Source: Pseudozyma flocculosa PF-1 (lineage: Eukaryota > Basidiomycota > Ustilaginomycetes > Ustilaginales > Ustilaginaceae). Taken from it: a stretch of 64,000 bases of DNA. The stretch is taken from assembly GCF_000417875.1 (NCBI RefSeq), contig NW_006920893.1:223955-287954 (forward strand), given 5' to 3'. A program made the position numbers and the translations under genes. Each line of letters opens with the position of its first letter. Position 1 is the stretch's first letter. Of the stretch, positions 17,821-28,411 are shown piece after piece. The notes beneath the pieces are model-generated. The model saw nothing but the letters and a program-made list of their open reading frames with translations. It had not been told where the DNA came from and did no database searches.

Positions 17821-18219
17821 TCACTCCGTTCGAGAGAGCACCTCTCGCACCGTGGGCGGGATGGACGCCTCGTCGGTGTCCCGGTAGAGGCGTGCCAGCG
17901 CAGACCTGATCTTGGCCCTGCCGAGCCTGTCCTTGACGTCGGAATCGTACCGGGCGGCGACATCGCCCTCGATGCCCTTGCGGATCCCTCCCCATCCGAC
18001 GGGCACTTCTTCGAGGTAGAATACCTGCTTGAACACGGGATCGACATCCTCTGAGGGCAGCGAGAGACACCTCATTGCCTCTTCGGGGGATATGTGCGTC
18101 CGAGGACCGTCGGCGACCCAGGGCGCCATCTTACACGCCAGATCCTTTGCCGTCGCAGCGGCGGGATGAAGAAAGAGCGCCGCAGCCAGGAAGACGATGA
18201 AGGGAGTCGTAGCGAGCAT
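17821..18219 (-). CDS. Small secreted protein, unknown function
   Basis: One exon of 132 residues. It begins with a textbook signal peptide (MLATTPFIVFLAAALFLHPAAATA, cleavage probably near residue 22-24). The mature part is about 110 residues, charged, with two cysteines (DLACKMAPW, EEAMRCLSLPSE). No transmembrane span follows the signal. I do not recognise a family. Short secreted proteins of this kind in smut fungi are often effector candidates, but nothing in the sequence proves that. It is divergent from the DUF3405 gene, with 295 bases between the two starts. Confidence 0.6.
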   Translation of the reverse strand: MLATTPFIVFLAAALFLHPAAATAKDLACKMAPWVADGPRTHISPEEAMRCLSLPSEDVDPVFKQVFYLEEVPVGWGGIRKGIEGDVAARYDSDVKDRLGRAKIRSALARLYRDTDEASIPPTVREVLSRTE

Positions 18220-18514
18220 GGCGGACGAGTGCTGCTCGATGAAGCAGCTAGACTTGTTGATGTTGCATGTACGTGCCCACCAAGCCGGCGACCGGGTGAG
18301 GTGATGGAAGATGGCAAGGCAGATCGCTCGAGTCTTTGACCCTTAGCAAGATGGCGCATGGCGTGGATTCACAGCGGACGATCGTGGTCCAAGCGCGTTT
18401 GTCGTGTGGAAATCTCGCACGAAACATCGGGACGGTGTGGACCGTCCACTTTCGGATGGATCAGGGCGTGTTGCTCACGACCACACGCTTACCGGTGCCT
18501 TCTCGCGCACCGTG
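18220..18514. promoter_or_regulatory. Shared divergent promoter of secreted protein / DUF3405 gene
   Basis: 295 bases separate two opposing start codons, so both promoters must overlap here or extend into the neighbouring gene. No TATA box is obvious. Confidence 0.4.
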
Positions 18515-20766
18515 ATGATGATTGCAGCGAGCCGGCTGGTCGTGCTGCTCATTGCAGCCCTCCTGACGTCCTTCGGCATTCATCTCGCCCGTACGCTACC
18601 GGTCTATCGTTTCTACCTGCCCGAGTGAGTCACGCATCTCGCGGTACAAGCCGCGCTGTTCTAACATGTGTGTCTGACCTCGTCCCGTCCCGCAGAGCGC
18701 CGATAGCACTGGCGCACGTCGAGCCATCATTCCCGGACTCGAGACCCATCGGTGGCGCCGTGCCTCTCGACCAACGATGCACGCTCTACGACCGCCTCCC
18801 CGCTCCGCGTCGCCTGCCCGCCACCTCGCCAGGATTCCGAGCGGCGATAGGCTCCTTCGAATCGATCGGGTCAGACGCGCACCAGTGTCGGACGTACCGC
18901 GATCGGTTCGCCGCGTACACCGACGAGGCGCTCGGCATCGACTACTTCAAGACGGCCCAGGATCGGCTCGGGCTGCCGCAGCACGGGCGCGGCGAGCGGT
19001 CAGAGGCGTGGTACCGCGATCGGCTGTGGTACGCCAACCTGCTCGCTGAATCCGACCAGGACAGGCCCAGGCGCTCGTACATCGATTGGGCCGAGACGGT
19101 CCGGGCGTGTACCGCCGACGGCGACGGGCCGAGGCGAGGAAAGATGGCCTTCGTTCTTCGCTCCTACCAGGGCTTCGTATGGGTAGGTGCTCTTCGCTGC
19201 GAAGCGAGGTCCGGAATCGGTAGCTCGCCAGTCGGCTGCTCAGCAACCCATCCGACTGACCCCGCCTTGGCCCCCCGTCCTCGTCATCCGCAGACCGAAG
19301 ACGCCATCCTCAACGTCCGCGCCCTCATCTCGGAACTCTCGCTGCGCTCCCGATCCAGGACTACGAGGCAGGGGCCGGGGCCGTCGCAGCGGCCGGGACA
19401 GAAGGTCGACATCCACATCCTGGTCGAGATCAAGGACGCACGGTCCGCCGGGGCGCTCACGTCCGACGCGGCGCGGCGCAAGGTGCTCCGTTCAAGCGTG
19501 CCCATCGAGTTCTGGTCCCTCGCCACGCTGTGGAGCGAGGCCGAGATGGTGCAGCACTACCCGGACCTCGCCGGCGACTTTCGCGACGGCATCTCGGCCC
19601 AGTCGTCGTACCGCGGCTGCACGATGGCCCTCCAGGTGTTTGCGAGGCGGCACAGGGAGTACGACCGCTTGGTCAACTGGGAGATGGACACGCGCTTCAC
19701 CGGCGATTACGCCCGGTTGCTCGAGAGCGTGCAGGGTGAGTCGAGTCGGGTCGAGTCGTGCGTGGCGCGGGGTGAAGAGGGGGGGAGCAGCGACTGACGA
19801 CTTTCCCGCGCCGTCTTGATGGGATCTGCAGCGTTTGCCTTCGAGCAAGAGGGCTACGACCCCACCGTCGACGACACCTACACACGGTGGAACGTCTCTG
19901 GTCTGCAGCGCCGGGGGCAGGCATCGCGGTCGGCCGCCTCCGAGGCGACCTCGGACCGCTGCGAGCGAAGGCAAGCCGACCTGATCACCTTCACGCCGCT
20001 CTTTGACCCCCGCGGATCCGGGTGGTACTGGGAGTACGACATCCAGAGTTCGTAGGACGGCAGCCTCTTGATCCGCTGTGCATCGCCGCGAGGGCAGGCT
20101 GATTTCTCGTCTGACCATCTTCTCGGCTTTTCTCTGGCCTCGCCTCGCCTCGCTTCGGCAACAGACTACCGCGGTGGCGTCTCGACACCCCGCGCGGCGT
20201 CGGTGGGTACGAACATGGTGCTGAGTCGACGCCTGCTCGATGCCATGGACTATACGAACCGCGAGCGGGCGCGGTCCCTCTTCTGCGAGGCGTACGCACC
20301 CACCGTCGCACTGCACTCGCTCCTCGCCCTGTCCAGGACTGCACGTAGGCAAGGACGGCTGGACGAGTCGGTGGAACGCGACTACCGTACCATGGCATCG
20401 ATTTGGAACTCGACGGCAACGCCATCGCCCACCGCCGCTGCCGACGACGACGACGACGACGACGACGACGGGGCAGGACGACAGTGCCACTACCTCAAGG
20501 CCGTCTCGGTGCCGCATCCGATCCTGTTTCGGTACGACGCGAGCGCGGAGCGGGTCGAGGGATGGATCAATCCGATTCGGCAGCCCTACTCGAAACGCCA
20601 CGAGTCGGCGCTGCGCGACACCAGCTTCTACTATACCTCGTCGGTCGCGGCGTCTCTATACCGCGAGTGGGCGCGCGGCGGCGACGAGGGCGACGGCGAC
20701 GGCGAGGGCGAGGGATGTGCCCCCCACCTCTTGCTCCATCCCGTCAAGGGTGAGTTTGCGGATTGA
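18515..20766 (+). CDS. DUF3405 family type II membrane protein
   Basis: Five exons (18515-18624, 18696-19182, 19294-19735, 19832-20047, 20165-20766) join in phase to 618 residues. A single N-terminal hydrophobic anchor (RLVVLLIAALLTSFGIHLA) precedes a lumenal domain with DUF3405 hallmarks: VDIHILVEIKDARS, PIEFWSLATLWSEAEMVQHYPDL, YRGCTMALQVFARRHREYDRLVNWEMDTRFTG, WYWEYDIQ and GGVSTPRAASVGTNMVLSRRLL. The family is fungal and thought to be Golgi glycosyltransferase-like, but its reaction is not established to my knowledge. An Asp9 run interrupts the C-terminal part. The fourth donor is the weak GTTCGT. The last codons follow a GTGAGT (about 20751), so a further intron and an alternative C-terminus are possible. 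Confidence 0.82.
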
Positions 20767-21762
20767 GTAGATCGAGGCTGAGCCGGGATGGTCGGGACTC
20801 GGGAGGTGAATGGACCGGGCAGCGCAATACATTCGTCGGCGCCGGCGTCGGAGCAACGAGGTGACGTGTGACGTCTGTCGGCGGACCGACCAAGCCCTGA
20901 CTTTTGACCGCGTGGACCCTGGCTTGCTGTCCGTGGTCGCTGCCCTCGCTGCCCCCTTTCTCCCCGTCGTGGCTCCTTGGTCATCATCTCCTTGCGCTCG
21001 CTGCGTCTTGGCCTCGCTCTCCCATGGCCGCCATCTCTCGCCACATGACATCCAAAGCGCTGGCTTGCGGGCCAAAGCCGAGTTCGAACAGGGCGCAGAG
21101 GTCGGAGCGCTAAAGGGGGACGGCAGACGAGAGGGGGCAGGGGACAAGGCATGACGCGAGTTTAGAACCGGCACACCCCACGAGGCGAGGCGAGGGCCGC
21201 CATCTCATCTGTGGAATGTGGCCCTCCTCGAGCGGCAGCCAGGCAATGCAAGGCGAGCGAGGCCGGCAGAGAGCAGAGGCCGGCCCTACATGACAGAGCA
21301 GGCCGCCCCTCCCCCCGGGCCAGCATGCCGCGCCGGATCCACCAGTTCCAGACTCTGTCTTGCTCGCCCAGCGACCATCTCGCTGTCTTGCCCTCGAAAG
21401 AAGCATCGTCGGTTCGATCCTGCCTCTGTCGCTGTCGCTGTAGGACGGTGAGAATCCAGTGAGAGGGCCGCACAGTACGCGTTGTCTTAGCAGGACATCA
21501 TCCTACATTCGCTCCTTTGGTGACTGCTCCCCGCTCTCTCCAGCGCTCTCACAGACTCATCCTGCCCTCGCTCCGCACACCTTATCCTCCTCGCTTGGCT
21601 ACCGCTACCCTACCCGCCGTCGCTTGCTGCCTTGCCTTGCCTCGCCTTGCACTCCGACCCGTATCCGGCCCAACATCCGACCTTAGGTCATCGACGGCAC
21701 CTGAGCCAGCGTCGCCCCTCTCTTGCCAGCACAACAACAAGGAGATCAAGAAGGACGAGGAG
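20767..21762. other. Intergenic region, nothing recognised
   Basis: About 1 kb with no convincing gene. The last 250 bases are C/T-rich (CTCGCTTGGCT, CCTTGCCTTGCCTCGCC) and are probably the leader of the next plus-strand gene. Confidence 0.45.
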
Positions 21763-23982
21763 ATGGAGACGATCCACGAAGTCGTCCCCCTCTTTCCCCG
21801 CCGCTCCGCCTCACTACGACCACACCATACCCTCGCACCGCTTCCTGCCTCTCCATCCTCCCCTACACCACGCTCTTCCTCCTCGAACCGTCCGGCCACG
21901 GCCAACCCGAGCATTGGCGGCGGCAGCAGCAGCCTCGTCGGAACCACAGCGAGGGACAAGTCGTATCGCAAACGAGTTCCACCCCCTCTCGCCCTCGTGC
22001 AGGCGACGGCTTCGCCAAGTGTGGATCCATCTTCGCCCGTCTCGCCGACCACTGCGAGCTCGAGCAGGACGGCGTTGAGATCGAGCCTCGAGCAGCAGCC
22101 GCGCAGCGTGACCGCGGGGCCATTCTCGCTCCATCCCTCGTATACGCGCACTCGTCGATCCAGCCTCTCGCCCACCTCGGCGCGCCCCATCCACCACCAC
22201 CACCACCACCACCAACACGCCATCGCGATCGGCGTCGACGAGTACGGACGTCGAGGCTCGGCATCCTCTTCCACCTCGGACTCGACCGCCTCTTCCTCGG
22301 CCTCATCAGCCACGATCCACGCCGGCACGACAATGGTGGAAGACCGACGCGGAAGCGATGGCAGCGCCGCCAGTACGGCGCACAGCATCGGCGGCGGCAG
22401 CGTCGACGAGACCAAGGCGTGGGACGGTACTGCATCGACAGCGCCGACGACCTCGGCGATCACCACGTCCAAGGGCTACGTGACGAGTACATCGTCGTTT
22501 TGCGGGACACCCGACATCTATGGCTACCACACCACGACGCGGGCCCGCGAGGCAAAGGTCCACGTCCTAAACGTCCCCACGGCCGTCTCGTTTGTCCCGA
22601 CCGACCAGCCTCAGACGGCCATCAGCATCACAGAGGATCGTATCGTGATCGACACCATCTACCCTCCCACGCTCTCATCCTGCTCCGACCACGATGGCGG
22701 CGCCGACGACCAAGAGGGAGGAGCAGGAGCGATGAGGGCCGGCGATGGCGGGCCAGCGGCGACGGGTGCAAAGAGGAACCTGCGAGGGGACAAGAGGAGA
22801 ACAGCAGCGGCCGATACGATCCACATGCTTCGGGACCACGAGGCGAGCCTGCTCCTCGCCCTCGAACAGGTCAAGACGCTGCACGTCGGATCCACCATCG
22901 AGGACGAAATCGAGCTGACCGTGAGGGGCACCACCGTCTTCCCGCCTCCGCTCGTCGGTGCGCGCATGGGCGCCAAAGCGACGTCGTCGACGGCGACGGA
23001 AGGCCAGGCCGACTGTCCGTGCATCTGCTGCAGCGTTGGCTGTACGGCCCCGCACTTTGCCTCGACGCCACAGGCGGGCATCGAGACGCGGCTCGCACCG
23101 CTACCGGCGCCGCTGCCGCTGGCGGGATCGCATTCGTCGTCGTCGACGACAACGGCTTCTTCGATGCCGCCCACGCCGACGACGCCGTACCACCGCGGCG
23201 TCGAGGCGGGCGAGGTGCTGCCTCCGATCTTTGATCTGCACCACCACGTCGACCCATCGTGCGACCCGGATCCGTACGAGGTCAAGGGCCCCGTCGTGTC
23301 GAGGTCCGTCCGTGTCGATCCGGTCGAGACGACGCGCATCTCTTCGATCAACGACCCGACACGCTGCCCGGACACGTCGCACCTCGTCGCTGGTCAGCTG
23401 GCTTCCAACGCCGTCGTCCCGCCGCCGCGCAGGAGCTCGAAGCTGTACGCCGTCGGCGCCAGGAGGGGGGCGAGGAGCAGCGGCAACCTCCCCGCCACGG
23501 CTGCCACCGCTGCCACCTCGCCCTCGTCCCCTACGTTTGCGTCGAGGTACAACGGCACCCCGACACGCGGCATCAGCGCAAACGAGGGCGTGATCCAGCC
23601 CAGGTCAGGGCGGAGGAGCCTCGACTCGTCCCTCGCTGCGCGCCCGCCCGTCGAGACCGCCCCGCCTCTGCCCGCATCCCGCTCCGCCCTCGTCCAAGGC
23701 TCCGCCACCGATCGCGGCGAAAAGCAGGCTGCGGTCTCGGTGCTTCCTCGTCCTCCTCTTCCTCCGCTGCCCGCCAGCGAGCGGGAGCAGCTCGATAGGC
23801 AGCAGCCCAGGCTACGCAAGAAGGAGTCGACTCTATCACGGCTGCGCAGGTCCCTCAGCACCACCATTCGCAGGAAGAGGGCCTCCAGCGGCGCTCCCGA
23901 CGCCATCGATGGCCACGAGGGCAACCTCGCACCACCGGCTGCTTCTCACCCAAATGAGTTTGGCGCCGTACGAGCTCAGTGA
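21763..23982 (+). CDS. Unknown low-complexity protein with basic C-terminus
   Basis: One uninterrupted frame of 739 residues from METIHEVVPLFPRR. I recognise no family. It is rich in Ser, Thr, Pro and Ala, with a His run (HHHHHHHQHA) near residue 145. A Cys-rich patch near residues 422-436 reads CPCICCSVGCTAPH. A mixed stretch around residues 245-300 looks globular (GYVTSTSSFCGTPDIYGYHT, VHVLNVPTAVSFVPTDQ). The C-terminus is a strongly basic helix (RLRKKESTLSRLRRSLSTTIRRKRAS) that could bind nucleic acid or membrane. The continuous frame and matching codon style favour a real gene. The ATG choice is uncertain; the frame is open further upstream. Confidence 0.6.
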   Translation: METIHEVVPLFPRRSASLRPHHTLAPLPASPSSPTPRSSSSNRPATANPSIGGGSSSLVGTTARDKSYRKRVPPPLALVQATASPSVDPSSPVSPTTASSSRTALRSSLEQQPRSVTAGPFSLHPSYTRTRRSSLSPTSARPIHHHHHHHQHAIAIGVDEYGRRGSASSSTSDSTASSSASSATIHAGTTMVEDRRGSDGSAASTAHSIGGGSVDETKAWDGTASTAPTTSAITTSKGYVTSTSSFCGTPDIYGYHTTTRAREAKVHVLNVPTAVSFVPTDQPQTAISITEDRIVIDTIYPPTLSSCSDHDGGADDQEGGAGAMRAGDGGPAATGAKRNLRGDKRRTAAADTIHMLRDHEASLLLALEQVKTLHVGSTIEDEIELTVRGTTVFPPPLVGARMGAKATSSTATEGQADCPCICCSVGCTAPHFASTPQAGIETRLAPLPAPLPLAGSHSSSSTTTASSMPPTPTTPYHRGVEAGEVLPPIFDLHHHVDPSCDPDPYEVKGPVVSRSVRVDPVETTRISSINDPTRCPDTSHLVAGQLASNAVVPPPRRSSKLYAVGARRGARSSGNLPATAATAATSPSSPTFASRYNGTPTRGISANEGVIQPRSGRRSLDSSLAARPPVETAPPLPASRSALVQGSATDRGEKQAAVSVLPRPPLPPLPASEREQLDRQQPRLRKKESTLSRLRRSLSTTIRRKRASSGAPDAIDGHEGNLAPPAASHPNEFGAVRAQ
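22186..22215. repeat. (CCA)n tract, polyhistidine codons
   Basis: About nine CAC/CCA triplets coding for the His run in the unknown plus-strand protein. Confidence 0.75.
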
Positions 23983-24386
23983 CGAGCACACTCCCACCAT
24001 GCACGTCCTCGGTGGACGAAGCGGTGGACGAGGCTGAGGACGAGGCGGAGCTGGTTGTACGAGGAAGCTTGGATTCGCTGATGTAGGAAACAAGACGGAG
24101 CGCCGAGAGACAAAGACTAGAGGGCCTGTGTAGCAGGCAAGAGCGGGCCTCTCGTCTTGATGGAAGCGGCAACGGGCGATAGCGGCCCTGTTTTTTCGTG
24201 CGTGAGTGCGTGACTGGAAGACCATCGAGGCGCGACGACAGAGACAGAGGGAGACGTGGAAAAAGGCAGACGGGGAGACGGGGGAAAGACAACGAGACGG
24301 TCCATCGGTAATGCTTGATGTTTGTGTGTTCGAGACGAAGGGCGTGACGCAGGCGGGACGGGACAGGCGGCGGGGGGGCCTTGCCT
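23983..24386. other. Convergent intergenic region
   Basis: It contains the 3' ends of the unknown protein gene (+) and malic enzyme (-). The minus strand has C/T-rich patches. No gene is seen. Confidence 0.4.
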
Positions 24387-26362
24387 CTAGGCATCGTCGG
24401 CGCCGCCGTACTTGGGGACCCACATCTCGCCCTGGACCCAGGTGCGCAGCTGGTCCTCGTCCATGCTGGCCGTGTAGCCGCCGTCGTTTGCGACCTTTTG
24501 CTTGTTGGCCATCTGGATGCAGCGGACGGCAATGTCGCGGCTGATTTCGCGGATGCGGTCCGTCTTGGGGTAGAGGCGCCCCTCGTCGCGCTCGGCCTGG
24601 GTGAGGGCGTCGGAGAGGGCGAGGGCGCTCTCGGTGACGATCTCGTTGGTGATGCGCGAGGCCTTGCAGAGCGCGGCGCACAGGCCGATGCCGGGGAAGA
24701 CGAGGAAGTTGTTGCCCTGGCCCGGGATCAGCCGCTTGCCCGTCGGCGACTGCGACGCGTCAATCTCGGGGAACGGCGACCCGGCGGCAAAGAGGACGCG
24801 GCCCTCGGTGAAGCGCACCGCCTCCTCGTAGGTGCACTCGCTGTTGTCGGTCGGGTTCGACAGCGGGAAGATGATGGGGCGCTTGTTCATGTCGGCCACC
24901 TTGCGGATCACGGTCTCGTCAAACGTGCCGCGCACCGTCGACAGGCCGACGAGCGCCGTCGGCTTGACGTAGTCGACGGCGTCGGCGAGCGACTTGAACT
25001 GCTTGCCCTCGTTGTCGGTGCGCGCAAAGTAGACCTTGTGATCCGGCAGCTTGTCGCCGCGATCCCGGGTGACGAGGCCCTTGGAGTCAAAGATCCACAC
25101 GCGCTCCCGCGCCTCGTCCTCGGTCAGGCCCTGGCGCATAAAGAAGCTGAGCAGCTGCTTGCCCACGCCGACGGCCGCCGAGCCGGCGCCCGCCATGAGG
25201 ATCCGCTGGTCCCACAGCGGCTTGCCGCTCTCCTTGGCCGCGATCCGCGCCGCGTTGGTGAAGCCGGCCAGGATGACGCTGCCGGTGCCCTGGATGTCGT
25301 CGTTGAACATGGGGTACTTGTTCTGGTAGCGTTCGAGGAACATGAAGGCGTTCTCCGAGGTGAAGTCCTCAAACTGGATGATGAGGTTGGGGTACTTGGC
25401 GTGCAGCGCCTCCATGACCTCGTCGAGGAACTCGACGTACTCGTCGGTGCCCGGCCGCTCGCGTCGGAGGCCGAGGTAGAGCGGGTCCTCGAGGTTCTTT
25501 TTGTTGTTGGTGCCCAGGTCGACGACAATGGGCACCGTGGCGCGAGGGTGGATGCCGGCGCCGGCGACGTAGAGCGAGAGCTTGCCAATCGAGATGCCCT
25601 GGCCGTTCCAGCCGAGGTCGCCGAGGCCAAGGATGCGGGAGCCGTCGGTGATGACGGCGATGCGGGGCGCGCCCGAGGGGACGGGCCAGTTGTCGACCAG
25701 CTCAGCCACCCGGCCCTTGTCCTCGAGCGAGATCGAAAGGCCTTCGGGACGGCGGTAGATTTCCGAGAACTGCGGGGTGATGGGAAGAAGGAGACCTTGG
25801 TCAGCGATCCGTGCTGGTGCCGGTGCTCGTGGTCTAGCCCTCGCGACCGAAGAGGGTCCAAAGGTCCGCCAGCCGGGCCACGGCTCACCTTCTGGCACGC
25901 CTCGCCGACGGTGGGCGTGTAGATCAGGGGGAGGCACTCTTCCATGTGCTCCATGACGAGGGCGTAGAAGAGCCTCGTATTCGTCTGGCGCAGGCTGGCG
26001 AGGAAGACGTACTTCTCGAGCGGGGTCGACTTGTTGCGGAGCTGCTTGGTGACGCGGAGCAGCTGGACGCTGAGGCTCTGGCGCGCCGGGGGCAGGAGAC
26101 CGCGGAGGCCGAGCTGGTCGCGCTTGTCATACGAGAAGGCGGTGTCTTTGTTGGCGAAGGGGTCGGCGTAGATGAGGTCAGCGTTGGTCGCTTCGCGGCG
26201 TGCAGAGGAGCTGGCAAAGGAGCGTGCGGACGGCGGCGACGACGCCGAAGAATGGGGTGGCGGGAAGACCGAGGGCCCGGCGACGGCACCGACCCTGGCA
26301 CCACCCTGGCGGCTCGCCGCGGCTGCCCGACGGGCTGTCCAAGGTAGCACCGAGGCGAACAT
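24387..26362 (-). CDS. MAE1: Malic enzyme, mitochondrial NAD(P)-dependent
   Basis: Exons 26362-25889 and 25769-24387 (phase 0; donor GTGAGC, acceptor CGCAG) give 618 residues. The N-terminal 60 residues are rich in Arg, Ala and Ser with almost no acids (MFASVLPWTARRAAAASRQ), a mitochondrial presequence. Malic-enzyme motifs follow in order: GLLPPARQSLSVQLLRV, LIYTPTVGEACQK (split by the intron), ITDGSRILGLGDLGWNGQG, DFTSENAFMFLERY, MFNDDIQGTGSVILAG, the dinucleotide loop GAGSAAVGVGKQL, FPLSNPTDNSECTYEEA, FAAGSPFP and PGQGNNFLVFPGIGLCA. It oxidatively decarboxylates malate to pyruvate. Cofactor preference cannot be read with certainty. Confidence 0.95.
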
Positions 26363-27872
26363 GGTGGGCGCCGGCGACAAGAGCGAAGAGCGAAGAGCGG
26401 AAGTATGCAGCAGCGTCGGAGCGGAACGGAACGGAGACGACGAGGAGCAGCAAGCAGCAACGGCGAGCAACGAGCGGGGCGGAGGCGGGGCGAGGGCGAC
26501 AAAGAAAGTGGCACGAGGAGTGTCGAGAGAGAGGGAGAGGGTGTGGACGTGGACGTGGAGGTAGACGGTGACGGTGACGGGGAGAGGGGGGGGCGTAGGA
26601 GAGAGGAAGACACCGACAAGGCACCGGTCCAAGGTGAAATGGGGCCCGGACGCCCTTCTCCAGATGGACGGGATGGATGGATCGACGGGCCACACGAGTC
26701 ACCGCACGGTTGCTCTGAGAAGAAGCAGGTAGGCAAGCAAGTGGAGAGGACGCACCGCGGCGGCGCCCCGGCCAATTTGGGCCAGCTGCCCGCCTCCACG
26801 GCTTCACCCGAAGTCCCAACAATTTCCGGGTCCCGCGTCGGGCTGGGGGGAGGAACAAACCTGGACGGCCCGCTCCGCCCCCAAACGTTGCTGTTCTGCG
26901 TCGCTCTATCTGAGCTCGCCCGCCAGATGCCAGGATGCGACTGCAGCATGCTTGGGCAGGGCCTGAGCCTGCGCCTGTGCGTCTCTCGACACCAAGGCAT
27001 CGAGGGGCAAAGCTGCGAGAGCGGGGGATGCTCGGAGGGACACGGAAGCAGGATGCCATGCCGTGCCGTCCGTTGCAGCCTCGACGGCGAGATGCCAGCA
27101 AAGCTGAGGGAGCGGTCCGCCAGCGCTGCCTCGTCCAAGCCAACCCGACTCGAAGCAAGCAACGACGCTGCGTTGCCGGTGCCATCGAATCACGGCGCAC
27201 GAAGCTCGTCTCGTCGTACGTACGACGATGGTACAGTAAAGCCCCGCGCTCGCCGGAGCAGAACGGGGCCTACGTCGCCGCATTTGCCATGCCGAACACG
27301 GCTCGAGTGGGGAAAGAGGCGTCGGAAACAAGGCGAGCCTAAACCCAGCGGACCGCCGCACCGGGCGGAAGCAAGCAAGCCGCCAGGCCGCCAGCAGGCT
27401 AGGGATAACCAGCCACGCTGCCTCATGCAGGCCCGCCCGAGCTCCTCCAGCTTCATGCCCCTCCACAGCGACAAATCAACGGCGCGCCAGCCAGCGCAGG
27501 CCAGAGCAACACCAAAAGGCAAGGGTTTTGCCTAGGGAAGGGGCGTCGCCGGACCGGCCGCCGACAAGACGCTGCTGTCCTCGCTCTCTGCTGCTGCGCC
27601 GCGCGAAGAAGCCCAAGAAGTGGTGCAAAGCACCACCGCCCAGCCTGGCTGCCGGCCTGCCTGCAAGCTATCGCTCCGTAGCCGCCGGTATCTAAGCCTG
27701 GCCGGGAACCCTAGCAACGAGCGGAAGGAACCGGAAGGAAAGCTTCACCGGCGAACAGGCCTGACATGGCAGGTTGGCCAGCGGGAAACTCTGCGCTGCC
27801 GTGTTGGCCGAGCATTGCCACGAACCAACGACGCCGACGAGGCAGCGGGACGGAGGGCCAAGCTGGTTCTAG
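26363..27872. other. Intergenic region upstream of malic enzyme
   Basis: About 1.5 kb. The first 280 bases upstream of malic enzyme are C/T-rich on the minus strand and contain a short GT/GAC repeat (about 26541-26580). The remaining open frames on either strand show no family resemblance. Later exons of the orphan minus-strand gene starting at 28183 may lie here, but I could not identify them. Confidence 0.4.
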
Positions 27873-27949
27873 AGTCGCTGCGGACGCCGCCGGAGAACAG
27901 AGCAAGAAGCAGACGGCCGACGCCAGGCAGGAAAAGCGCTGAAGCCCAA

Positions 27950-28183
27950 CTCACCCTGGTTTGTGAAGACGTCGCGAAGGTTGGCGGCGCCGCCGTAGGG
28001 GTGCTTGGCAATGGCGAGGTGGAGGTTGTCCTCGCGCGGGTCGTCGCTGGTCTTGTGGTCGGGCGTGGGCTGCGGAGGCTTGATGTGGGTGCCATTGGCC
28101 GTCGTCACCGCCGCCTTGGAGGGCGTGGTGGGTGCGGCGGCGGCGTAGGTGGTCTTGGGGCCGTCGGCAACGGGAGGCGTCAT
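27950..28183 (-). CDS. Orphan first exon of an unidentified gene
   Basis: The ATG at 28183 (context ATCATGA) opens a frame of about 78 codons: a Thr/Ala/Pro-rich start (MTPPVADGPKTTYAAAAPTT), then EDNLHLAIAKHPYGGAANLRDVF. It reaches a perfect GTGAGT donor at 27951-27946 (CAGG|GTGAGT). A TATA box lies about 220 bases upstream (28404-28411 on the minus strand). Promoter, leader and donor together suggest a real and perhaps well-expressed gene. I could not find the following exons with confidence; reading straight through the donor gives only about 25 more residues before a stop at 27869. No family is recognised. Confidence 0.4.
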
Positions 28184-28403
28184 GATGGTAGCGGCTAGCA
28201 AAAGAGGTGCTGAGCGGAAGAGGCGACGAGGCGTGGACGAGACGGAGAGCACGACCCGGAACAGATGATAGCTCGGGGCGAGGAAGGTGGAGCGGTGGTG
28301 GTGGTGGTGGTGGTAGCGAGCAGCCACGGCAACGGCGGTGGAGGAGGAAGGATGAGAGGGGACAGAAGGCGATGCAGGCAAGGCGCAGAGGCGGGCAGAG
28401 AGG
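28184..28403. other. Probable 5' leader of the orphan gene
   Basis: On the minus strand this is a C/T-rich and CCA-repeat-rich leader between the TATA box and the ATG. It includes a CCA run at 28292-28315. Confidence 0.4.
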
Positions 28404-28411
28404 CCTTATAT
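28404..28411 (-). promoter_or_regulatory. TATA box (TATAAGGC)
   Basis: The minus strand reads GGATATAAGGCCTC, a strong TATA match in otherwise GC-rich DNA, about 220 bases upstream of the ATG at 28183. Confidence 0.6.

Noticed and set aside
24381..25922. 513-codon plus-strand frame
   Set aside because: Exact antisense shadow of malic enzyme.
26405..27535. 376-codon plus-strand frame
   Set aside because: It starts inside the malic enzyme leader, has biased composition and no family features.
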